From: Alligator mississippiensis
Taxonomy: Eukaryota > Chordata > Crocodylia > Alligatoridae
DNA: 64,000 bases
Assembly: GCF_030867095.1 (NCBI RefSeq)
Contig: NC_081825.1
Location: forward strand, 51,574,501 to 51,638,500
Direction: 5' to 3'
The position numbers and the translations under genes were made by a program. Numbering within the stretch: the stretch's first letter is position 1; each line of letters opens with the position of its first letter. The notes below the pieces were generated by a model. The model had not been told where the DNA came from, made no database searches, and saw nothing but the letters and a program-made list of their open reading frames with translations. Below are positions 48,501-60,500 of the stretch, one piece after another.

Positions 48501-51500
48501 CTGGGCGGTGGGCGGTAGGGCAGGGCTGGGATTAGAGCTGTGGTGAAATTTGGGGTGACCGCAGCCTCCTCCCAGTGCATCCGGATCCCCCTCTGAGCCC
48601 AGCCCCCAACAAAAGCCCCGCAGAGCGCTGGCTCCGGCTCCATCCTGCAGCTGCAGCCCACCCTGCTCCATGCAGATCTGGGGCCACACACCCCTCTGCC
48701 CCTGCCCTCCCAGGGTGCAAGCAGCAGCAGGAGCTGCCCCCACCCCACCAGCCGCGGCTCCATCATGCATCACTCCCTGCCCTGGCTGAGCAGTGACTGC
48801 CCCTGCCCACTCCCTCCCTCATTGCGGGAGGCGTTGATCTGTCCCTCCACGCCCCTTCCCTCCCCTTTCCAATTTACCAGCTGGAGGCAGCTCTCCATGC
48901 TGCCGGCTCTGCTCTGTGCTGCATTGCGGCTACGTGCAACACGGGTATTTATCGGCCCCATTGGGCCGATATCTGCTATAGATAATTTTCTTTATATTGG
49001 TACTGATCCGATGTTGGACCGATATATCAGTGCACCTCTAAATGATAGCATTTCCAGTTGTGAGTATGTTTAAAAATGCCCATTCTGATATAATTTGCTG
49101 ACTTCTTAAAATAATAATTTAGTTTGAAAGAAGCTTCTAGTTTCCTAAAGAAGAGGAAACCCGTACCTAATTAAAATCACATGCTAATGGTAGAATACTT
49201 AAAAAAAAAAAAAAAAAAAAGAGAAGTAAGTTAATATATTTTTGCTTTAATCCAGTGGAAAAATTTATGAATATTATCACACTGAAGCCAACAACATGAA
49301 GAAATATCACCTCAGTATTCAGTAAACAGGTTAATTTAGATCTGCGATGGGCAAAATACGTCTCGCAGACCAGATCTGGCCCTCGAGGGATTTTTTTCTG
49401 GGCAGCTGCAGGTCCCCCAGTAGTGCCAATTAGGCAAGTCTTACAATAAAAATAGCAGAACATAAAATAAAAACCTTTAAAATAGTGCTAACATAATTCC
49501 CTCTTCAGTCTTTTCTTTTAAGTAAAGCGCATTGGTCTTGCTATCAGCCTCCATGGTTAATGAAGATAAACCAGGTCAGGTACCCCTCTGAATGACACTG
49601 AGTGATGCATATTAGCACACATGGTTGAACAGATGTCACTTAAGTTAATCTTGCTCCCTCCTCAGCCTAATTTATGGGGCCTTATGCTCTGGGGCTGTGG
49701 GTAAGGAAGACAAGGACTCTTATCTTCCCACTTCACTAGACCACAGATCAAAAGTGAAACTGCTTCACAGCTGCAGTAGCACTTGTGTGACTTGTATGCA
49801 TGGCCATGGTACACATTTGCAAATAAACTGCAAGACCTCTGTGCTTGCTTCCAACACTGTGTGCTGTAATAATTAAGCACTCCTGCACAGCATAACTTCC
49901 TGGTATTCTTTGTGGGTCCAACTTTCTGGGAAAAGGTGAATGAGTGTCATTAACCAGTGAAAATAGGATTACCTGTTTTGTGGGGGGGGTTCCATTTAAA
50001 AATGTAGGGATTTCTACAAACTCACTATGAAAAGTTCGTACTAGAAAGGAACAGATAACAGTAAGAAAAGGTTATAAACTGCTTGGCTTAACTGCTTAGA
50101 AAACATTTAATAACAATATTTATGTGCATTCTCTCAACTTTGAGGGCTCCTTTTTCCTGTTTCCAAAGAAACTCCATTGCCATGTGTACATCTGTTGCAT
50201 GTGCCCTTTCTGTTGCATTTAAAACTAACCTCTAATGTAAAAGTTTGAAATAGAAGCTATGACAGGCTAGTGGTTTCATTCTATTCCATATTAGAGTCAC
50301 CACTTCTTGAACGTCTCTTCATGCTGTCAGGACTCCCTGTCCCATTCATTTGGGCATGTCACTTAGTGCAAAATCCAAATTGTTCTCTTAGCTGCCACCA
50401 TGGTTGGATTCAAGTGAAGCGGGGGAAGGCACCATCCCCTTTGGGCGTGTGGTCAATGTGCAGTTAGCAATTTGAGCTCACCAGCTTGTTAGTGCAGCTA
50501 CCAGCAGAGGCCAGGGAGTACACATTGCTACCCTTCCCACCTTTCACCTTGGCTGCTGCCATTTTCCAGGGCAGGGGAAAAGGGAAGCATTTATCTTTCT
50601 GGGTTTTGGAGCTGCACCAGTGCAGCGGTATCAGAGAGCTTAAGGAACTCACTGAGCATGTGCTGCACAGCCAAAGGGGTGTGGTGGCTACAGTCCCCCA
50701 CTGTGGCTGCCTCCAATTTTAGTGTTGCAGTTCTAAAAAATATGAGGCCTGACCACAGGAAGACTATTCATAGGAACACAGTTATGTGTCTAGATTTCCT
50801 ATATAGTCAGCAGGGAGAGCTGGTTGCCTCCAAAAGACAACTGTGAGACCCAATACCAGGGAGCTGCTTAGAAACAGCCAAGGAGAAACACTTAAGCATA
50901 GAAGTGTCTGAGCTCTTCTAGCCTAGGTGCTAGAGCAAAAAGTACTCTTCAGGCATCTCTCTAACCTGGGGATTTAGAGCACTAAAAGTGGTAGTATCTT
51001 ATTGCAGTAGTTCCTTGACCAATTACTGAGGCCCCTTTCGTTCCACAAGTTGTATAGTATTGGCCCAAAGATAATAGTAACTAAAACCAGACTAGAGGGG
51101 GATACCACAAAGAGGGAGAAAAGCAGGTACAAATGAGAAAAATACTAGACACTATACAAAGCAGAGAAAAAATTAAGATGCCTTTTTGAAAAGTGCATTA
51201 GTCTTGCCAGTGCATTTAACAAATGGGCAATGAAGGCCAATGTCACTGGCATAACGGAGGCTGGTGTGATCACTACTTTGTGTAAATGACTAACTGTGAA
51301 GGTCCTTAAAGATAGTTTCAAGCTTCACAAATTAGGCCGTTCCACCTATTTTAAACACCAACATGAGATTGGCCAGGCTTTCAAAATATGCTGTGTGCTA
51401 GGCTCGAAGTTTCTCGACCCCATTTTGTGGGCTTGAATATATCCATGGTCCCATTGCACCTACTACATTTGTTTCTCCCTTTGGTGGAGCTCATTTGCTT

Positions 51501-54500
51501 TGCTGGGCTCCATTCCTTTTATGCACGATCTTTTGGTTCCACAGGTCACATTGCAAGGAAGAAATACCGATATTCTTCCAGATACCATACATTCATAGCA
51601 TTAATATATGAAGTATCACCTTTTATATTCTCACATCATTTGAACCAGAAAGTTATCAGTTTTGATATTTAAACGATCATGGTTGGGCATTGATTAGCAT
51701 AGTATTTCTCCATTTGACATTCTTCTCAAATTTAAAGGAGCATGTTTCAAAGGTTGGTTGCACTCAATATACATTTTCATCATTCATTCTCTTCTTGACC
51801 ACGTGTTTTGTGAATCGGAAATGGTGAAATTTTGGAGAAAAAGCTAGAAGAACCAAAAAGTCCTAAAGATGCATGGTCACATCTCTGTGCAACAGTTTTG
51901 AAAATGTTAAGGTACTTGAATTAGGAACTGCCCTGTACTGTTTGCACAGTACATAGTGTAGTGGGATCCATGTTTCACTGTAATATTACAATGATGTTTG
52001 GAAGTTAATGTTGCATAATAGCAAGCTAAAATGAAAAATCTTGATAAAGCTATTATTTTATATTTGTAGTTTTAAAACTAAATTGGCTGCTGCACTGGCA
52101 AGATGTCGAATTAAACATGATGCTCTTTCAATTGAACATATTCTACCAGAAACTATACGGAAACAGGAACAAAGGGCTTCTGCTTTACCTTTGTATGCTT
52201 GGATAAATGCTCTTAAAATCAGGTGAGAGATATAAAGTTAATATTAATGTGTTAATTGTAGATTTTATGTATTAAACTATAATCTTTATTTCTGCTAATT
52301 TATTTTGAAGTGTGCATAGTTCAGGATTGCCTTCAAAGGCATAAACTTCTTGTAATACACATGTAAGCTTCATACTTCCTTCAGTTTTTACTTAGGAGTG
52401 TTACAACTAACACCAGTTCGTACTGTAACTGAAAGAGGCTAAAAGAAAAACACAGCTTTTGTATTTTTTTTGGTTTACTTAGTTCAGTGGTTCTCAACTG
52501 GGTGCCCTGATATCCCCTCAATAGTATCATAATACAGATGTTGTGGTGGCCAAGTAAAAGTGCTCCAAGCACAGGGCTGTGGCGCACACATGCTTCTCCC
52601 ACAGTAGTGTTTTCTGATAACCAGGGATCTGGGTTTTCTGTTTGCTTCAGAAGAATATGGATTTTCTCTTTTAATGGAGAAAAACACAGATTTTCTCTTA
52701 AAGGAGAAAATCATGGCTTTCCCCTTTTTAGGAGAAAAATGTGGGAAACCATGGGTTTCCTTTTGCAAGCTGGCTGAGTTCCAGCCTGCAAGGGGCTGCT
52801 TGGGCTTGGGGGGAGTGAGAGGAGGGCAATCCATTGGCAGGGGGCACGCACAAGCATGTGACAGCCAAGCAGCTCCCTCCAGGTAAGTCTATGAGGTGGA
52901 GAGGGCCACAAGCCATGTGTTGGTCGGGGGGAAGGGGCACAGACCATGCATTAAGGGTGAGGGACGAGAGTCACCAGCAATGCGGCAGAAGGGGGCATGT
53001 GGCCCCCCCCACCCGAGATTTTGTGTGTCCAGAGCAGGGCATGAGGCTGCAGCCAGGCCAGATCAGCTCTGGACAGGAGCTGCCTCTGTGGCCATAGCTG
53101 CCAAAGTGAGGTGCCCCTGCCTGCCCAGCAGTAGCAGGGGGCACAATTCTGCACTGTTGCCACTGGCACTTCTTCACCTCATGATTGTGTTGCCACTGGA
53201 TTTATGACCCAGATACTGTGTGCCGGGCAGACCCAAACCCTCAGATTGACCATGACCTCTCCATTCGATAATAGGCTAATTTTATTGATGCACAGTAATA
53301 ACAGATAAGAATAATGCAAACAATTTTATATCTACCAGTCCAAGAGCTGTCATCGGAGTCAAGGTATGTCTGGTCAGTACATGAACTGCACTCTGAGGTT
53401 CTCTCTTGAATGTCAGATACCAACAGCCTGGAGGTCAGAGGCCGAGGCCTGCTCCCCCAAGTGGGGTGGGTGAGATGGGCTGGTGGTATGTCCTCTGTCC
53501 ATAGAGGCCTTGGGTCCCCGAGGGGCCCCTTTGCTGCTCTGAAATCCCTCCTTTTGTATCCTTTCTCTCCTTCTGATGACTCTTTGTCTTTGGGCATCAC
53601 TGATTGGTTTACCTGTGGTCTTCATGCTGTCCATGTTCTGTCCTGTCGGCATATTCCTTTCTTTCACAAACCCATCACATGTACACATCCTAATTTGGTT
53701 CTTTCCGGGTCTTCTTCTAATTTGGTGCGTTCCTCCAAAACCAGAAATCTCAAGGGCTCTGCAGCTGAGCACTGACCTGGTGCCACCTTATCTCATGTTA
53801 TGGAACAATGTGGTATATGTCTTTAATGTCCCTCTCCTTGCTGCTTGCCTGTCAGATACAGTGAGCCTTGAGGAAACTCACAAAACAGGCTTTTTAGAAA
53901 TCAGTGAACCCTTGCCATTGCCCTGGACCATTGTTCTAATACATATCTACTTTACCTACAAGCCTATTCCCAAAAGCAAACCTCTAAATACCATTTTCTA
54001 GCCATTAGGTGGCGTGGCACTCCAACACCACGTCCTGTCTGCTGGGCTGCAAAGGCAGCCCCTGCCCAGAGCTGATCTGGCTCGGGTATAACCCCATGGC
54101 CCACTGTGGGTGCAGAAATCTCAGGGTATGTGCCCCCCTGCCATGTTGCTTGTGCCCCCCTCACTTTCCACACACAGCCACTCCCTTCCTCACACACTGG
54201 GGGTCTGGGGGCAGGCGACTGCGTCGGAGTGAGGGGCACCGGCATAGGCAGGGCACTGGCATATCAGGGCTGCTCAGCTCCACAAAGCACCCGGGGGGAC
54301 AGCCACAGTTGGACCTGTGTCCTGGTGAGTGAAGGGGTCGGGGGAGCTCTGATTTTTCCATAATAAAAAACCCCAAAATCAAACCCCAAAATTCATAGCT
54401 ATTTAGAATTTATTATAATGATTGACGCAGTGGTAGGTTTCCAAATTGCTTTTTAAATTGTAAATATATCAGTAAATCATGGTTATTTTAATTGCCGAAA

Positions 54501-57500
54501 AATGTAGATTTTGGGGGGTTTTAATCAGAGAATTTGTGATTTTTCAACAGGGAAAACCAGGATCCCTGCTGATAAACTTAAAGCAAGCAGGTAAATTGGC
54601 TTGGGCTGTAGCCCTTTCTGGTTTGCACCCCCGCCTCCCCTCCCCATACTCCTCCCAAAAATAAAGGCCTGTGGAACAGTTTCACTTTGTTCTGTGTACC
54701 TGTTTCTGAAACCTGCTGCAAGGTTGGACTTGGAAGGGCTGCAGCACAAGCCAGCTCCGCTGCTTGCTTTAGGGTTATCAGAAAATTCAGTTACAGAAGG
54801 AGAGCATGTGTGCGCTGCAGTATTTTAAAATACTTTTTCAAAATAGAAAAAATGTTATTTTTAAGCTGCAAAAATTGGTAGAGGAGTTTGGGTGAAAGTA
54901 TAATATGCAGCTGACGGTACCCCTTTTAAGTTCCGTCTCTGGTAGTGTGCATGTCAATACAGGATAGCAATTTTAATGTTTGTTTATAGTAATGGAAACT
55001 GATGTGATAAATCTACCAAATGGTCCTTCCAGTAATTCTTTCATATTCTTCCTTACTTGAATGTGTTTTATATATTATCTATTTTAAATTGTAAGTGCTT
55101 CAGGACAGCTAACATATCTTACTTTGGTTGTGATTTTGCAACCTTTACTTAGGCTGAATATGTTAGTTGACCTGACTGATTGTTGCCATGTTGGCTCTCC
55201 ATTTACAGTATATTGTGCAAGTGTATGGCACAAATAATACATTTAAGCAAATAGTATACACTTCTTAGTCTGCATGACTGCCTGTGTATTGTGAGTTACA
55301 CTTGTTAAATGTACATATGTGTGTTATCTTTGCACAAGTTTATTTTTTCCAGAGACTGAGCACTAACTTCACTGTAGAGTGCTAGTCCATTCAAGTCGAT
55401 CTAACTGAACCAAATTATGCCAACAGTAAATTTGGTGCTAACTGTCAGAGACTAGCTCTGATTATTTTGAATTTTATGGTACGTTTGAAGCAAAAATCTA
55501 GGTTTTTAGGATGATTTCTTGAGATTTAACTTTGTATATTTAGTGGTAATGGTTATTATAAGTATTATGAATCTTAAATATATTTAACAGCCCTGAAGAA
55601 GTTTATAGAAATTTAACAAAAGAAGGATTTACCAGAGTTGACTCTATATCAGATTTGGAAGGTTATACATATTGTCTGGACAAACACTGCCAGGATGTGC
55701 TGGTGTTTCCTTCCTTTCTTAAAGAAGAACTACTCAACTTGGAGCTTTTCACAGATTACAAACTCTTAATACAGGTGAGTTCATTCAGTAAGTAGGAGCT
55801 TCCTTATTCTGCTCTGCAAATTAAGGGTGGAAACACATCAACTTGTGTTGCTTTTGTGCCACCATAACATTTGTGTGGCAGCACAGAAGCTAAGCATACA
55901 TCTGTACCCTTTGTTATGCCATGAATAATGGTCACAACAAAGGTGGTATCCATTTGTTTTGCTATTTAGCAGCAGATGTCTGTTTACTTTATGGTGCAAG
56001 AGTGCTGGAAACCCAGAGTTGCCTGTGCTTTTCAGGGGTTTGAGGGGCCTGATTCTGTGTATCCCAGGAATTCCTATGCAGGATTGGGTTCCTTAAGCCC
56101 TGGGAGCACCTGCCTGGCTTTCCTGCTTGCGAAGACATGTTCCGGAGGCATGTCTCAGTAAGGGGGAAAGCCAGGCAGGCACTCCCATGGCTTGCGGGGC
56201 CCAGCGTTGTGTAAGAATTCCCAGGGTGTGCAGGACCAGGCCTCTCAAGCCCCAGGAGAACATATCACTTGTTGTTTGCAGCATCAGCGGGGTGGGAAGT
56301 GAGTGATGTGTTTTGCAGCTTAGCTGTGCTGAGGTGCATCCCAGCACAGCTGGTTTTGCTCCACTAGCAATGTCTACTTCTAGCCTAAGAGAATGCTGTG
56401 CCTTAGAATATGTTGCATGCCTTTTCCTTCTTTATTTTAAATGGCTAAAAGTAGCTAGCTGCCAACAGTTTGTGAAACGTCCTAGATACTGTCTTTATAA
56501 AAACCATAATCATCGAATCATATTGACACTTGAATGTAAATGCTTATAAACGATAGTCGGTGTAATCAGTAGGATGTTTAAGTTAAGATTTTATTTTAAA
56601 GCTGTTTTCTGTGAAGGGCTTAGATAAAATTTTCAGAAGTGCCTCAGTCCCATCCTCAAAAATGACTTGGAAAATGGGACCTAAACACCACTTAAGCATC
56701 TGATTTGGATGCTTTAAATTTTACTCCTAGTCAATAAATAATAGCATCACAATACTTATGATATCTTTCTTCCTGCAGTTCCATGCTTGCGGTGGAATAG
56801 TCACTGCTGCCTCTCCATGCATGATGTAGAAAGGTTCCTAGACCACTGACTTTACAGTAGGTTAAGTGGTCTTTCTCCTGACTTGCACCCAGTATTCCCC
56901 CACGCAAGCTTATTAAGAGTTTCCTACCATAATACAGAGGTGAGGTAAAGCCCTTTGTACAGCTGTTTTTTTTCTGGTAACCCTGGGATGATCTAGTCAA
57001 GGTTTTCAGTTATAAGTGATCTTCAATTACATAACTTTGAGACTCCTTAAAAAGGCCTTTATTTTTTTTTCCTCCAGAGAAGTTCATAAGTTAAGCTTTC
57101 ACAATATGTCCCAAGCAAGCACCAAAACCACCACTTCTGAAAATGTTAGTTCCACTTGCATGTTGAATACAGTCACAGAATAGAAACTCCATTCATATTT
57201 ACCTGAATCCAAGATTAATTCAAATTTAAATCAACTCCTGCTATAATTGGATTTGGTACATGGAAAATTATCAATTTGTTATAATTTTTCATGTATAGAA
57301 TCTAATTAGTGCAAGGTCAACCTTAGTTCTTCTGGGCAGGGGGGTGTGGACAGCGGATTGCAGTTCTGCCCTGGCTCCTGACCACGCTGTCACTGCTGCA
57401 AGATCCCAGCTCTGACCCCGGAGCAGCTTCCTGCCCAGCAGTGTGCCCTGCCAGTGCTGTTGGGGTTGGTCTCCATGGAAACCCTGGTCTTGCACTGTCA

Positions 57501-60500
57501 CGGTCCCACTGCTGCTGGTGTCTCCATGGAGTCTCAGCAACATGGGCAGGGGCTGCTGGGAAATGGAGTCTGCCATGGGCCCAATCCAGCTCATGGGCTG
57601 GACTTTGCCTGCCCCTGCCTTAAAGCAACTCTGTCTACCTCAGCTAGGATATGAAGCAGGAGAATAGCACTTAACAGCCCTATTAAATAAATCTGAAGAG
57701 ATACCTGATTTCACCAGTTGGGGATGAAAATCACTGTTGATATAACTAGTACTCCCAGATTGAAAGCCAGATTTACCTGTGTAAAGGAGACCTGCAGAAT
57801 CCAGATCTTGTTGGAGCTGCCTCAGCAGAACCTTAGCACTCCAAAAATAGGCAGTTTGGAGGCAGTAATATTAAAAGAATTTGTCAACATCAAGAGAGAT
57901 TTTCTTGAGATCCAGAAACGTTCAGCTTCTTCGGACATGCAGTTCACCTACAACAGAAGGGCTGTTAAATAGCTAGGTCCTAATCTAAGTGATTTTTATC
58001 AGCAAAGCATTTTCCTATGAGAGACCCTCACTTCTGTTTCTGATGCAAATGAGCCTAGGTTAACTCAGTTTTTCAACATCCAAAAAGATCTGCTCATTAG
58101 AACTTTGCCAAGTCTCTGGTGGCAACAATGAAACTTTTCTTCACATCCTGCAAATCTACTGTCAAAGTTATTAAAAACAACTGTCACAGTTTGTCAAGTT
58201 CAGCACAGTGCTTGTCATCTGTGTTCTACATGTCTCCCAGCTTTATCTATTCCAGGCCATCAGTATCCTCTAGGGACTTCTGATGGGGCTATGAAAGGTA
58301 AGTTTAGTTGATACAGCACTGGTACCTAAAAAAAGGTTTATAATGTCATACCAGGTCATTTCCCAGAGTGATCTGAAAATGAAATTTCATTTGTTTCTAA
58401 GAAAGTATCAAGAAAATGCATACTTTCCTACAATGTAAAAAGTGTGTTAGCAACCTCAAATTGGAGGAAGTAATAGTTGATCTACATCACAGATGCACCT
58501 TTATCTACAAAAATATCTACTGGTAACTTTAAGATCACCCATTCAATCTTTTTGGAGGTCTTCTGGCTCTTTATGATCTCTGGGTTCAAGTCTGTATCAA
58601 TGAAGCATATGTTGCTCCAGGGTAAAGAGACTGCATTTAATCAGGACTTTCTCCATATCTCTTCCTTTGAACTGAAAGGGGTTACTTCTCCTTTGCGACT
58701 GGATAGTGCAGCCACATGACTGTCATTGCATGCGTCTTCATGTCATAGAAAATGTGATATAGCAAGCTTTGAGGGTACTGCCTTCAGTGGGTGCATGTTG
58801 CATATTGTACAGCATTTATTTTTCACAGTAATTTGCTTTAAGTCTTTTGGGGGGTTCACTGGGGTAATGCAAACATTCCTACATTTCTCTTACCCTTCTG
58901 TGCCTGTTGACAAACTTCATCCTTCCTCACGTTGAGGCTGGAACTGTATAGTTTGCTTAATTTAGTAACTTAGGTAAAATTTACTTTATATTTTGGAAAA
59001 TACAGTATGATTAGCTGTATGGACCCCCTCCCTTTCCCTGTTTTGGGTGAAATGGATGAGCCCACTTTTGTAGTTTGAAAAAGTACAGTACTATGAGAAG
59101 CCAAATTAATAACATTTAGCCTGAACTAAAATTCAACAACCAAAATCTACCAGTTCTTAGTTAGCTGTATTTAATTACTTGGTAATATGCATTGTCTTCT
59201 AGGATAAATCTCGCAGCCTTGCTGTACGTTCTGTGAAAGCCTTATTGAACATGGATGATGACGTCATAGTGGCTCATATGGGTTCCTGGTTGACTGTTGC
59301 CCATATATCAGTACTGACAAATCAGAGCACATCTAAAGTATTTGTATGTGGAGTAAAATCACAGGCTAAGGGAGCTGCGCTGAAGGACATGTTCAGATGC
59401 CTGGACTGTAAAAGTATGAGTTAAACTTCTATTTTATAGTATGGATATTTGCAGATGCCATTAAGTATGATGACTCTGCCTTGAGAATCACTGACCTAAG
59501 ACCACAAGAGCCAGATTCTCTTGTTTAAGTATTCTTAGTGAGATTCTGTTTCACCCTGAGTCCCTGAAAAACTGTTAATGCAAAAGGTGGACAGCCCCCC
59601 CTCAATCTCCTCCTTGTTGCTTGTTGATTCAGTCTGGAAGGTAAGATGGCAGTTGTTAGAAAATAAATGCATTAATGGATTTTTCAGAGATTCAAGCATT
59701 GTAGAATAAATTACACTTACCTAAGTGCCTAAATGGATTCTTGTCTAATCCATTTTTCTGCCTCATAGATAACAATAGAATCTGTCTATGTCTTCATTTT
59801 TATTAGGGAACGGGTCAATTAGGGGTTCCCAGTTGGAAATGCTATTTCTTAAGCCCCAGAGAATTCTGTCTCTGCAACTGAAATTAAGTTATAACTGTCA
59901 CTAATCCGACTTTCTTAATCAATTAAGACAGCAGTGCTCAACCTTCCAGGTCCGCAGGCCAGATCCCGTGTGTGGGCTTAGTGTGTTGCATCTAGTCACG
60001 TGCTAGCCTGCCCCCACACTCTGCTACCCAGCCTTATTCCCATAGGTCCAGAAATTTGGCAGAAGGGGAACAGCAATTAACACTGCCGCTTCTCCCCAGA
60101 GTCAAATTTTGGGGTGCATAGTGACCCATGGGATGGATGACATTGCCTTGCAGGCTGGATCTGGTTGCAGGCCAGAGGAGCACCACTAATTTAAGAAATA
60201 AGAAGGGAGTCTTTTTGTGGTATAAGACAGACTGATGTAGAGAGCATTCATCAGTAAACTTCCTGAGGTGAAAGTGGGATAGAGTGGTTCTTTCAGCAGC
60301 ATTGGGGTTCCTGCATAATTTAGGAGGCGTTGCAGTGTAATACAGTTTTTATATTCAGTTTTCTGGCCATATGCTCATTTTACTTTCAGTTGCATCTGAT
60401 TTTGTTAGCTCAAGAAAGAAATCCCAGATGTGACTCTAAAGGCATTTTGGGGAATTTAACTTAAAAATCCTCTTGACAAGCCTTTCTCCTAATTGTACCA

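Noticed and set aside
53241..54001. 119-141 residue overlapping open frames on both strands as a gene
   Set aside because: They lie within a transposable element interior. Overlap on both strands, with no domain or conserved motif, argues against coding.
57718..57972. 84-residue open frame in NSUN7 intron 6 as an extra exon
   Set aside because: Flanking NSUN7 exons join in phase without it and match the family. It lacks paired splice sites in a consistent phase.
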